DNA from: Krasilnikovia cinnamomea
GTDB taxonomy: Bacteria > Actinomycetota > Actinomycetes > Mycobacteriales > Micromonosporaceae
Assembly (NCBI RefSeq): GCF_004217545.1
Contig: NZ_SHKY01000001.1
Coordinates: forward strand, 434,001-498,000
Length of the DNA: 64,000 bases
Direction of reading: 5' to 3'
The translations under genes were made by a program, and so were the position numbers. The notes under the pieces are model-generated. The model was not told where the DNA came from, ran no database searches, and saw only the letters and a list, made by a program, of their open reading frames with translations. Below are positions 7,294-15,834 of the stretch, piece by piece. Within the stretch, counting starts at the first letter, position 1. Every line of letters begins with the position of its first letter.

Positions 7294-9138
7294 ATGACCC
7301 AGCAGACGACCCTCGAACACCCGGCCGACGCCCCGCCCGCGGCGGGCGGCACGCGACGGCGGCGATGGCCGTTCGTGCTGGCGGCGGTGGCCCTGCTGGC
7401 CCAGATGGCGGTCGCGATGCTCACCACGGCGGTGCAGCAGACCCCCACCATCGACGAGCCCGTGTACGTCGGGACCGCGGTCGTCTACCAGCAGCAGCAC
7501 AGCCTGCGGTACAACCCCGAACATCCGCCGCTCGGCAAACTCCTGATCGGCGCCGGACTGGCGTTCGCCCAGCCGCATCTGGCGGCGCCCACCCGGCGCG
7601 ACACCCAGGAGAACCTGGGACGCACCCTGCTGTACGCCTCCGGCAACGACCCGTACCGGCTGATGCTGCTGGCCCGCCTGCCGGTGATCGTGCTGACGCT
7701 GCTGTTCGGCCTGGTGGTGCTGGCGTTCGCCACCGAGCTGGCGGGCCGGTGGGGTGGCCTGCTGGCCCTCGCCCTGTACGCCTTCTCCCCCGACGTCATC
7801 GCGCACGGCTCGCTGGCCACCCTGGACGTGCCCGTCGCGGGTTTCCTGCTCACCGCCGCGTGGCTGCTGTGGCGGGCCCGGAAACGCCCGCGGCTGTACC
7901 TGCCGCTGGCCGGGCTGGCCCTCGGCGCGGCGCTGGCCACGAAGATGAACGCGCTCGTGGCCGTACCGGTGATGCTGGCGCTGGCCGCGCTGTCGGCCTG
8001 GCCCGCGACCCGGCGCACAGCGGAGGCAGCGGACGCAGCGGCGACCCGGCGCACAGCGGAGGCAGCGGACGCAGCGGCGACCCGGCGCACAGGAGAGGCA
8101 GCGGACGCAGCGGCGATCCGGCGCACGGCGGACGCGGCGGCGGACGCGGGCGCGATCCCGCGGCAACGGGGCGCGGCGGGTGGGCCCGGTGAGGACCGGA
8201 CGCGGCGGGTGCTGCGCGCCGCCGGGGCCGCGGCCGTGGTGGCGGTGTGCGCGATCGCGGTGGTGTGGGCGAGCTACCTGGCCGTGGATCCCCGGCTGCG
8301 CTGGGTGGCACCGCCGGGCGTACCGGCCATCGGCGGGCTGCGTGGACTGGTCGCGGACTGGCTGCCGGTGCCCGCGGCGTACTCGGACGGGATGCGGATC
8401 CAGTTCGGCTTCGAGGACGACACGTACCGGGGGTTCCTGTTCGGGCGGCAGTACCGCGGCGCGCTGTGGTACTACCTGCCGGCGGCGCTGCTGGTGAAGA
8501 CGCCGCTGGGCATGCTGGCGCTGTGGGCGGCCGGGGCGGTGCGGATGGTGGCGACCCGCCGGCTGTGGCCCGCCGCCGCGTACGTGCTGCTTCCGGCCGG
8601 GGTGCTGCTGCTGTTCGCGATGACCGGGGCCCGCGACTTCGGCACCCGGTACGCGATCTTCCTGCCGATGTTCCTGGCGGTCGCGGCGGCCACCGTGGTG
8701 ACCCTGCGCCGTCCCCGCTGGGCAGCGGCCGCGGCGGCCGCGCTCGTGGTGTTCGTGGCGGCCAGCTCGCTGCGGACCTTCCCGTACTACCTGCCGTACT
8801 CGAACGAGGCGTTCGGCGGGCCCGCCAAGACCCACCTGCGGCTGCACGACTCGAACGTCGACTGGGGGCAGGACCTGGGGCGGCTGGCGGACCGGCTGCG
8901 CGAGCGGTATCCCGGCGAGCCGGTGTGGCTGGTCTACAAGGGCAGTGGCGTCCCGGCCGCGTACGGGATCACCGCCGGCAACCCGCTGGCCGTCCCGCCG
9001 GAACGGGTGCGCGGGCTGCTGGTGGTGTCGGACTCGCGGATCGCCCGGCCCGGCAGACAGTTGCGGGAGCTGATCGAGAGCAGCCGGCCGGTCGACACGG
9101 TCGGCCACTCCATCACGATCTTCCGCCGGCCGGGGTGA
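7294..9138 (+). CDS. GT39/PMT-like membrane glycosyltransferase
   Basis: 614 residues. A first membrane helix (about 25-48) is followed by an acidic loop with TIDEPVYVGTA, the position of the catalytic Asp-Glu in the GT39/ArnT-like fold, then YNPEHPPLGKLL. About ten further hydrophobic helices follow, with a C-terminal extracytoplasmic part holding SNVDWGQDLGRLADR, which recurs in this family. It should move a sugar from a polyprenyl-phosphate donor outside the membrane. The cytoplasmic loop at about residues 238-285 consists of four copies of a 12-residue repeat. Confidence 0.8.
   Translation: MTQQTTLEHPADAPPAAGGTRRRRWPFVLAAVALLAQMAVAMLTTAVQQTPTIDEPVYVGTAVVYQQQHSLRYNPEHPPLGKLLIGAGLAFAQPHLAAPTRRDTQENLGRTLLYASGNDPYRLMLLARLPVIVLTLLFGLVVLAFATELAGRWGGLLALALYAFSPDVIAHGSLATLDVPVAGFLLTAAWLLWRARKRPRLYLPLAGLALGAALATKMNALVAVPVMLALAALSAWPATRRTAEAADAAATRRTAEAADAAATRRTGEAADAAAIRRTADAAADAGAIPRQRGAAGGPGEDRTRRVLRAAGAAAVVAVCAIAVVWASYLAVDPRLRWVAPPGVPAIGGLRGLVADWLPVPAAYSDGMRIQFGFEDDTYRGFLFGRQYRGALWYYLPAALLVKTPLGMLALWAAGAVRMVATRRLWPAAAYVLLPAGVLLLFAMTGARDFGTRYAIFLPMFLAVAAATVVTLRRPRWAAAAAAALVVFVAASSLRTFPYYLPYSNEAFGGPAKTHLRLHDSNVDWGQDLGRLADRLRERYPGEPVWLVYKGSGVPAAYGITAGNPLAVPPERVRGLLVVSDSRIARPGRQLRELIESSRPVDTVGHSITIFRRPG
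8005..8148 (+). repeat. Four in-frame 36-bp tandem repeats
   Basis: The units start at 8005, 8041, 8077 and 8113. Copies 1 and 2 are identical, copy 3 has a few changes, and copy 4 is diverged. Each encodes about ATRRTAEAADAA, an Ala/Arg-rich, likely helical and disordered loop. The 36-bp period keeps the frame, so copy number can vary without disrupting the protein. Confidence 0.9.
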
Positions 9139-9147
9139 CCGGAGCGG

Positions 9148-9963
9148 CTACAGCGGCGGGCGTACCACGAAGGTGGCCGCGTCCCCGGTGGAGGCCGGCG
9201 CCAGCACCAGCTTCCCGCGCCGGACGGTCACGTACCGGTCGGGGTAGTTGGCGGAGCGCAGGGTCACCCGTTCGCCCGGCTTGTCGGGCACCGGGCAGAA
9301 CGTCGCGTCGGCCGGGAAGGTGCTGTCGCTGGACCGCTGCCGGTCCACCCGGACCAGGAACGTACGGTGCCGCAGGAAGTGACCGGGACGGGCGGCCGAC
9401 TCCAGCGACACGCACGCCGGATCGGCCAGGCCGGGGCGGACCACGAAGCGGGTGGCGAGGCGGTCGGGGGCCGAGTCGCCGGGCCGTACGGTGCCGATCC
9501 AGGCGTGGGCCCGGCCGTGCCCCAGCCGGTGCCCCGGCCTGGCGGCCGGCTCCAGGCCGATGACCGCCCCGGCCACCAGTGCCGGAACGTCCGGCGACGG
9601 AGGCGCGGGCGGGGGCGGCTCGGTCGACGCGGTGGCGCCGGTCGTCGTGGCGGTGGCGGGCACCGGCACGGTCGCGGACGTGGCGTGCGCGGGTCGGGCG
9701 GGGTCTTGCGACTCGGGCGCGACGGTGCCGGTGGTATGCGGCGGCGCGACCGTACGGGTGCCGGGCACCGCGACGGGGTGGCTGGACCCGGGGGTGACCG
9801 GGCTCACCGGCTCGGCGGCGGTCGAGGGCACGATGAAGCGGCTGGGTGCCGCGGAGCGTGTCTCGCGGACCAGCAGCATCGGTACGGCGATCGCGACGGC
9901 CAGCAGCACGGCGGAGCCGGTGAGCGTGACCTGGCGCAACCGCGCGCCCTCCTCTGTGGACAT
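9148..9963 (-). CDS. Membrane-anchored AbfB (CBM42-like) domain protein
   Basis: 271 residues. There is a single membrane anchor near residues 15-35, a Pro/Thr/Ala-rich linker to about 125, then an AbfB-type beta-trefoil. The internal trefoil repeats are visible as SLESAARPGHFLRHR and SANYPDRYVTVRRGKL, the pattern found in arabinofuranose-binding domains of GH54 enzymes. There is no catalytic domain, so it probably binds arabinose-containing polysaccharide at the cell surface. The ATG at 9963 was chosen over one three codons earlier. Confidence 0.75.
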   Translation of the reverse strand: MSTEEGARLRQVTLTGSAVLLAVAIAVPMLLVRETRSAAPSRFIVPSTAAEPVSPVTPGSSHPVAVPGTRTVAPPHTTGTVAPESQDPARPAHATSATVPVPATATTTGATASTEPPPPAPPSPDVPALVAGAVIGLEPAARPGHRLGHGRAHAWIGTVRPGDSAPDRLATRFVVRPGLADPACVSLESAARPGHFLRHRTFLVRVDRQRSSDSTFPADATFCPVPDKPGERVTLRSANYPDRYVTVRRGKLVLAPASTGDAATFVVRPPL

Positions 9964-10192
9964 CAGTTCCAATCCCTGAACGCCGACGGTGACCGCGACA
10001 GACTATGGTCGGCTCCCCGGCCACGATCCGCAAGGGCGAAAATGGCGGCGCTCGCCACGTCGGCACGGCATCCGACCAGCAAGATCACGGCGTAGACCAG
10101 GGCAGATCGGGGCGTAGACCACGCCGGGGTCCGGGCCGGACGGGAGCGGGCCAAGAGGCCGCAAACAGGCCGGGCCGGGCGGCCGGCAACGG

Positions 10193-10223
10193 TTGACACG
10201 CCGGTCGCCGTTCGGCGTAGGTT
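10193..10223 (+). promoter_or_regulatory. Promoter of the Ser/Thr kinase gene
   Basis: TTGACA at 10193-10198 and TAGGTT at 10218-10223 are separated by 19 nt. The GTG start at 10230 follows 6 nt later, with no ribosome site, which suggests a leaderless mRNA. Confidence 0.55.
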
Positions 10224-10229
10224 TGCCGG

Positions 10230-11600
10230 GTGAGCGACGACTGGCCGACCGCGGGCACCCTGCTGGCCTCCCGGTACCGGCTCACGACCCGCCTGGAGAC
10301 CGGCGGAATGGCCGAGATCTGGCGCGCCGACGACGAACTGCTCGGCCGCCCGGTCGCGCTGAAGCTGCCCACGAATCTCACCTCCACCGCCGCCGAGCTG
10401 CTGCAGCTCGCCTGGAAGGAGGCCCGCGCCGGGGCCCGGCTGTCGCACCCCAACGTGGCGGCGGTGCACGACTACACCGAGGCGATCCGGCCGGACGGCT
10501 CGCTGGCCCCGTTCGTCGTGATGGAACTGCTGGCGGGCGAGACGCTCGCGGCCCGGCTGGACCGCGCCGTGCTGCCCTGGCGGGAGGCCGCGACCGTCGC
10601 GGCGGCGGTCGCGGACGCGCTGGCCGCGGCCCACGCGACCGGGGTCGTGCACCGCGACATCAAGCCGGGCAACGTGATGCTCACCCCGACCGGCGTCAAG
10701 ATCCTCGACTTCGGCATCAGCGCGGCCACCGGCGAGCCCGACGACGACGAGAGCGGCCGGACCTTCGGCACCCCCGCGTACGTGTCCCCGGAGCGGCTCG
10801 ACGGCCGTCCCGCCCAGCCCGCCACGGACGTCTACGGGCTGGGCGTCCTGCTGTACGAGATGGTGACGGGCGACCCGCCGTACCCGGTGGACACCTGGGA
10901 GGAACTGGACGCCGCCCGGCGGCACCCGCCCGCGCCGCTGCCCGAGACGCTGCCCGCGCCGTTGCGGGAACTCGTGCGGCAGTGCCTGGCCGAGGACCCC
11001 GCGCAACGCCCGGGCGCCGGGCCGGTCCGGGACCGGCTGATCGCGCTGGCCCCGCCGCGGCGTGGCGGCGCGGGCAGCACCGGGGGCGGATTCGCCGCCG
11101 GTCGCGCCCCGGCCCGTACGGTCGCGCTGACCCGGCCGCCCCGGCGCCGCCGACCGCTGCGCGCCGCGCTGGTCGGGCTGGCCGTGGCCGCCGGGGCCGG
11201 GTTCGTGGTGCTGGGGGCGGCGCTGCGGATGGACGAGCCGGGGCCGTCGGCACCACCGGCGGTGGCGGCGCCGCCGTCACCCGTACCGTCCGCGACCAGC
11301 CCCCGCGCGCGGCGCAGCACGCCGCCGCCGACCCCGCTGGACCTCGACGCCGCGCTGCGCCGGGTCGACACGGCGGTGCGCGACGGCCGGGCCGCCGGCC
11401 AGATCCGCCCCGACGTCGCCACGGACCTGGCGAACCTGCTGCGGCCGCTGGCCGGGGCGGCGGCCGGTGACGTCGCGGATCGGGTCGCCGACCTGCGGCG
11501 CAAGGTGACGCAGCGGGCGAGCGAGGGGGCCATCGCCGCCGACCGGGCCGAGATCCTGCAGTCCCGCCTCACCGACCTGGCCCGGGCCGCCCGCGCCTGA
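10230..11600 (+). CDS. Serine/threonine protein kinase, single-pass membrane
   Basis: 456 residues. The Hanks-type kinase domain spans about 10-275: Gly-rich loop, the ATP-binding Lys in VALKLP, catalytic HRDIKPGN, DFGIS, and GTPAYVSPERL in the activation segment. A Pro/Arg-rich linker leads to one transmembrane helix (about 310-330) and an extracellular helical domain (about 370-456) without PASTA repeats. It is likely a sensor kinase; the substrates are not apparent from the neighbours. Confidence 0.93.
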   Translation: MSDDWPTAGTLLASRYRLTTRLETGGMAEIWRADDELLGRPVALKLPTNLTSTAAELLQLAWKEARAGARLSHPNVAAVHDYTEAIRPDGSLAPFVVMELLAGETLAARLDRAVLPWREAATVAAAVADALAAAHATGVVHRDIKPGNVMLTPTGVKILDFGISAATGEPDDDESGRTFGTPAYVSPERLDGRPAQPATDVYGLGVLLYEMVTGDPPYPVDTWEELDAARRHPPAPLPETLPAPLRELVRQCLAEDPAQRPGAGPVRDRLIALAPPRRGGAGSTGGGFAAGRAPARTVALTRPPRRRRPLRAALVGLAVAAGAGFVVLGAALRMDEPGPSAPPAVAAPPSPVPSATSPRARRSTPPPTPLDLDAALRRVDTAVRDGRAAGQIRPDVATDLANLLRPLAGAAAGDVADRVADLRRKVTQRASEGAIAADRAEILQSRLTDLARAARA

Positions 11601-11616
11601 CCGGGCCGATCAGGCG
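11594..11616. terminator. Bidirectional terminator between convergent genes
   Basis: CGCCTGA / TCAGGCG make a 7-bp stem with a 9-nt loop. The kinase stop and the LacI-family stop lie in the two arms. Confidence 0.55.
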
Positions 11617-12620
11617 GAGCCGCGCACCACCAGCCGGGTACGCAGGACGATCTCGCAGTCGTCGAGGTCCTCACCGTCGAGCTTGGCCAGCAGCAGCCGG
11701 ACCATCTCCTGGCCCATCTGCTCGATCGGCTGGTGCACGCTGGTCAGCGGCGGCTCGGTGTGCCGGGCGATCACGGAGTCGTCGAAGCCCACGACCGCGA
11801 TGTCGCCCGGCACCCGCAGGCCACGCTCCCGCATGACCCGCATGGCTCCCGCCGCCATCATGTCGGAGGCCGCGAAGACGGCGTCGACGTCCGGATAGTG
11901 CTCGAGCAGCCAGCGCATCGCGGCGGCGCCGCTCTCCTCGCTGAAGTCACCGACCGCCACCGGGCCGTGGCCGACGACGTCGCGGAAGCCCTCCAGCCGG
12001 GCGACACCGGCGGCCATGTCCTGCGGCCCGGCGATGGCGGCGATCCGGCGGCAGCCCTGCTGGTGCAGGTAGCGCACGGCGTCGCGGGCACCACCCCGGT
12101 TGTCCGCGTCGACGACGCAGCCGCGCGCGGGATAGGTCGCCCGCCCGGCCCGCACGGTGGCCAGGCCCCGCTCCTCCAACTTGGCCGGCAGCGGGTCGTT
12201 GCCGTGCAGCGAGAGCAGCAACGCCCCGTCGACGTGCTGCCGGGTCAGGTAGCCCTCCAGGCGCTGCCGCTCCTGCGCCGACTGGGCGATCATGAGCAGC
12301 ATCTGCAGGTTGCGGACGATCAGCGCCGAGGAGATCGACTGCACGATCCGGCCGAAGAACGGTTCCGCGAAGAACCGCTCCCCCGACTCGAAGATCACCA
12401 GAGCGATCGAGTCCGTACGCTGCGTCACCAGCGCCCGGGCCGCGCGGTTGGGCACGTAGCCCAGCTCCTCGATCGCGTCCTGCACCGCCTGCCGGGCCTG
12501 CGGGCTGACCTGCGCCGAGCCGTTCACCACCCGGGAGACCGTTCCACGGCCCACGCCGGCCCGCAGCGCGACCTGATCCAGGGTGGGCCGTCCCGTCGAA
12601 CGGTTGCGCCCGCTCGTCAT
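11610..12620 (-). CDS. LacI-family repressor, CebR-like
   Basis: 336 residues. The N-terminal LacI helix-turn-helix reads PTLDQVALRAGVGRGTVSRV, followed by the hinge helix NRAARAL and a periplasmic-binding-like sugar-sensing domain (about 70-330) with VGFDDSVIARHTEPPLTSV. The HTH and the FAEPFF region resemble Streptomyces CebR, the cellobiose-responsive repressor. A near-perfect CebR box lies at 306-319, but none lies in this gene's own 100-bp upstream region. The start at 12620 follows a CGCGATGACG context with only a weak ribosome site. Identity as CebR itself is not certain. Confidence 0.85.
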   Translation of the reverse strand: MTSGRNRSTGRPTLDQVALRAGVGRGTVSRVVNGSAQVSPQARQAVQDAIEELGYVPNRAARALVTQRTDSIALVIFESGERFFAEPFFGRIVQSISSALIVRNLQMLLMIAQSAQERQRLEGYLTRQHVDGALLLSLHGNDPLPAKLEERGLATVRAGRATYPARGCVVDADNRGGARDAVRYLHQQGCRRIAAIAGPQDMAAGVARLEGFRDVVGHGPVAVGDFSEESGAAAMRWLLEHYPDVDAVFAASDMMAAGAMRVMRERGLRVPGDIAVVGFDDSVIARHTEPPLTSVHQPIEQMGQEMVRLLLAKLDGEDLDDCEIVLRTRLVVRGSA

Positions 12621-12722
12621 CGCGCCCACGCTCCCTTGTCCGCGTCCGTCACAAGCTACCGCCCGCGCCGCGGCACACGGCGACGGAGATCGGTAACGGT
12701 ACGCCATCCGGCGGCCGGGAGC

Positions 12723-14000
12723 TCAGCAGCTGACGCCGCCCCACTTCACGCATTCGACGATGTACTCGGCCTTGGTCTGCAGCGACACGGCGTCGCCGTC
12801 GTCGTTGAGGATCGAGCCGGTCTTCTTCCAGTACCGGGTCAGCCCCGAGTTGGTACCCGATCCGGTGTACATCGTCAGGGTCTCACCGGGCTGCAGCACC
12901 GTGTGGTTGAGGAACGGGTACCGGTACGGCTTGTTGACCAGCACGTGCCCGAACAGGTCCACCGCCGCGGCACTGGTGTTGGTGATCTTGACGTGCTCGA
13001 CGGTCTGCTCGCGCACCGTCAGCGACACCTTGCCGGTCAGCGGGCTGGTGCAGCCCGTCAGGCACGGGTACTGCATCCAGGCGCGGACGTCGCCCTGGCG
13101 GTCGAACAGGTACGCCCCGTCGCCGATCACGTGCGCGGCGGCACCCACGTTCTCGAAGACCGGCGCGGTCAGACCCCAGTACTTGTGCGTCGCGGTGTTG
13201 CGGCCACGGCCGACGTGCAGGAACACCGCCCCATGGGCGGGCACCACGGTGTTGGCCGGGAACGTGTAGCGCCGCAGCCCCGAGTCGCGTACCCACCAGC
13301 CGTCGATGCGGATGCTGGCGCCCGAGTCGTTGCCGATGCGGACCCACTCGCCGTTGAGGTTCTTGCTGTCCTCGCCGTCGGCGTCCGAGTTGACCCACAC
13401 GCTGAGCGCGGTGCTCTGGTACGGGCCGCGTCCGCAGCTGTCGGTGTCGAACAGGTTCAGCCGGTCCCGCGCCGCCAGCGCCTCGAGCCGGCGGTACGTC
13501 TTGTCCGCCGCCCACTCGCCCGCGAACGGCTGCCACAGCGTGAGGCCGCGGCGCACCAGGTCGGCGCCGATGTCCCGCCACTGGCCATTGATCTTGACGG
13601 AGATGGACCGCAGCGGCCGTCCCTTGCTCTTGCTGGAGGCGCGCAGGGCGGTCATCCGTACGATGCCGCCGCCCGCCTTGACCAGCTGCTCGGCCCGGGC
13701 CGTGGCGGCCAGGGCGTGGCACTCGCCGCGCCGCTTCTTGGGGTTCGGCGAGTAGACCTTCTGCTCCATGGCCTGCATGCCGATGATCCGCACGGACTTG
13801 GGGGTCCTGGTGCCGTCGCCGTAGATGTCGACCAGCATCGTGTCGCCGTCGGCGACCCAGGCCACCTTGCCGGTCCAGACCTGGCAGCGCGCGCTGCCCG
13901 AGATCGGCAGGCAGTACCCGGTCGACGCGGACGCCGGCGCGGCGGCGAGGGGGACACTGATGAGCGCGGTGGCGAGCACAGCGGTGAGACGGCGCAGCAC
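12723..14000 (-). CDS. Secreted nuclease-like protein with lamin-tail domains
   Basis: 425 residues. A signal peptide (about 1-26) precedes a staphylococcal-nuclease-like domain (about 35-165) with VADGDTMLVDI, VRIIGMQAMEQ and a downstream KGRPLRSI. The usual Asp, Glu and Arg positions of thermonucleases are therefore present. A lamin-tail beta-sandwich (about 180-290, DGEDSKNLNGEWVRI) and a second, more diverged one (about 310-420) follow. It probably cuts extracellular nucleic acid. GTG start with GGGAGGT 8 nt upstream. Confidence 0.8.
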   Translation of the reverse strand: MLRRLTAVLATALISVPLAAAPASASTGYCLPISGSARCQVWTGKVAWVADGDTMLVDIYGDGTRTPKSVRIIGMQAMEQKVYSPNPKKRRGECHALAATARAEQLVKAGGGIVRMTALRASSKSKGRPLRSISVKINGQWRDIGADLVRRGLTLWQPFAGEWAADKTYRRLEALAARDRLNLFDTDSCGRGPYQSTALSVWVNSDADGEDSKNLNGEWVRIGNDSGASIRIDGWWVRDSGLRRYTFPANTVVPAHGAVFLHVGRGRNTATHKYWGLTAPVFENVGAAAHVIGDGAYLFDRQGDVRAWMQYPCLTGCTSPLTGKVSLTVREQTVEHVKITNTSAAAVDLFGHVLVNKPYRYPFLNHTVLQPGETLTMYTGSGTNSGLTRYWKKTGSILNDDGDAVSLQTKAEYIVECVKWGGVSC

Positions 14001-14123
14001 GGTGGGGACCTCCCGTGGGCTCGGGCGTTCGACGCGGACGCGATGTCACATGCCATCGACCGGGACGGGCGGGTCCTTAGCGTTGTCCACGCTGCGGACG
14101 CGCCCGGGAGGCGATCACCGCCG

Positions 14124-14744
14124 TCAGGCGGGCAGATCCAGCACGTACGAGTCGCCGGAGCGGCGGAAGCCCAGCCGGTCGTAGTACGGCGCCAGCATGC
14201 CGGGCGGGGTCACCACGGTCCGGCAGCCGCGTTCGAGGAAGTACTGGCTTTGCCGGTAGACGAACTCCCCGGGCGTGAAGTCCCGGTACGGCGGGGTCAC
14301 ATAGTCCAGCTCGACCCGCGCCACCCCGTCGCCGCTGGTCCGGAACAGCACCGCCCCGACCACCTCGTCGCGGTTGACGACGAGGAACGCCGCGCGGTCG
14401 GGGCTGGGCTTGGCCGGGCGGAAGCCGGGGTTGAACCGGGCGATGTCGTCGCGGTGGCGCTCCAGCACGTACTCGAGCATCTCGTCGTCCGAGCCCACCT
14501 GCACCACCCGGTACGCCCGCTCGTCGTGCCGGGTCGCCAGCATCCGCCACAGGTAGAAGATGTTGATCACGGCGAGCACGAGGTTGAGGCCGACCATGGG
14601 CCACACGCCCAGCGCCGCGTTGAAGCCGAGCAGCACCACACAGCCGAGCAGGTTGAGGGCGCGCAGGCGCAGGAGCCGGCTCTGCAGCAGCGACCAGACG
14701 AGCAGCGCCGAGCCGGCCCAGCCGATCGCGTCGAGCCAGGTCAC
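14124..14744 (-). CDS. YgjV-like membrane protein with C-terminal acetyltransferase-like region
   Basis: 206 residues. Two to three membrane helices (about 5-70, LNLLGCVVLLGFNAALGVWP) resemble the YgjV family. A soluble part from about 75 follows, with AAFLVVNRDEVVGAVLF and LERGCRTVVTPPGMLAPYYDRLGF, resembling a GNAT fold. Such fusions occur in bacteria, but their role is unknown to me. GTG start at 14744. Confidence 0.65.
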   Translation of the reverse strand: MTWLDAIGWAGSALLVWSLLQSRLLRLRALNLLGCVVLLGFNAALGVWPMVGLNLVLAVINIFYLWRMLATRHDERAYRVVQVGSDDEMLEYVLERHRDDIARFNPGFRPAKPSPDRAAFLVVNRDEVVGAVLFRTSGDGVARVELDYVTPPYRDFTPGEFVYRQSQYFLERGCRTVVTPPGMLAPYYDRLGFRRSGDSYVLDLPA

Positions 14745-14753
14745 CCGACCAGC

Positions 14754-15599
14754 CTAGGCGGGTTGATCGCCACCCGCCGCGGAAGGCTCCGCCTCGTAAC
14801 CGCGCTGCGGCATCGCCTCGGGTTCCAGACCGCGCAGCACCGCCTCGGGCTCCCCGCCGTGCGGCGGCCCCGCCAGCACCATCTCGGGCTCGATGTTGCG
14901 CCGCGGGCCCGGCACCACCGGCTCAGCCGCCGGCACCGGCTCGGCGGTCGCCACGGGCTCGGCGGCGTGCCGTGGCTCCTCCGCCTCCGGGAGTTCCAGT
15001 TCGCCGATCACCTCGGGCTGATCGAGCCACAACGCGCGCAGCTGGCCCTGCATGAAGGCGGCGAGGCGGGCCCGGTAGTCGCGGTCGAAACGCTCCAGCG
15101 CCTCGATCTGCTCCTGCAGGTCCTCCCGCTTCGCGCTGAGGCTGCCCACCACGTCGTCGTAGCGGCGCTGGGCCTGCAACCGCAGCTCCTCGGCGTTGGC
15201 GCGGGCATCCGCGGCGATCGACTCGGCCCGCGCCTGCGCGTCCGCGACGATCTGCTCGGCGTTGCGCTGCGCCTCCTCGACCCGGGTCCGGGCCTCGACC
15301 GCGCCGTGTTCCGCGGTGGCGCGGGCCTCGGCCAGCACATGGTCGGCCTCACGCCGCACGGCGTGCGCGTGGTGCTCGGCCTCGCGGGCGATCTGCTCGG
15401 CGGAGGCCAGCGCGTCCGTACGGATCTTGTCCGCCTGGCGGTGTGCCGTGGCGACGTGCTCCTCGGCGGTCCGCTGGGCGAGCGTGAGCACCTGCAACGC
15501 CTGGTTGGGGTGCCCGGCGGTGGGCGCCATCAGGACGTGCTCAGAGGTCACCCCGTCGGGCGACGTCCCGAGGATCACCTTCATCCGGTTGTCAGTCAC
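14754..15599 (-). CDS. Long coiled-coil protein, DivIVA/filament-like
   Basis: 281 residues. Residues about 30-190 form an Ala/Glu/Arg-rich coiled coil (REAEHHAHAVRREADHV), followed by a Pro/Glu-rich tail from about 205. This composition is seen in actinomycete cytoskeletal or polar-growth proteins such as DivIVA and FilP/Scy relatives. The GTG at 15599 is preceded by GGAGGT at 4 nt; an upstream ATG at 15611 overlaps that ribosome site and is less likely. Confidence 0.6.
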   Translation of the reverse strand: MTDNRMKVILGTSPDGVTSEHVLMAPTAGHPNQALQVLTLAQRTAEEHVATAHRQADKIRTDALASAEQIAREAEHHAHAVRREADHVLAEARATAEHGAVEARTRVEEAQRNAEQIVADAQARAESIAADARANAEELRLQAQRRYDDVVGSLSAKREDLQEQIEALERFDRDYRARLAAFMQGQLRALWLDQPEVIGELELPEAEEPRHAAEPVATAEPVPAAEPVVPGPRRNIEPEMVLAGPPHGGEPEAVLRGLEPEAMPQRGYEAEPSAAGGDQPA

Positions 15600-15834
15600 G
15601 CGGACCTCCATGCGTATGTGGGTCGCCCGCGGCTGCGCGCGCCGGACGCGGGGTCGGATCCGGACACGCCGCGGAAACCCGAGGCGGGCCCGGGCCGGGG
15701 CACCGGCCATGATCCGCGCGGGAGCCTACCAAGCCGAACAGGCAGGTCGCGATAGCCGAACGGGCTGCTCCGAGGTGGTCTGACCGGCCCCGACACGTTC
15801 GCGTGCCGCCATGCCGAGGCGTCGGGCGCGATGC

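Noticed and set aside
8005..8148. CRISPR-like array
   Set aside because: The units are contiguous without spacers and are in frame inside a coding gene.
11733..15755. A 1340-codon open frame on the plus strand
   Set aside because: It is antisense to four clear genes (LacI, nuclease-like, YgjV-like, coiled coil) and its translation is His/Arg/Gly-rich low complexity, as expected for GC-rich DNA.
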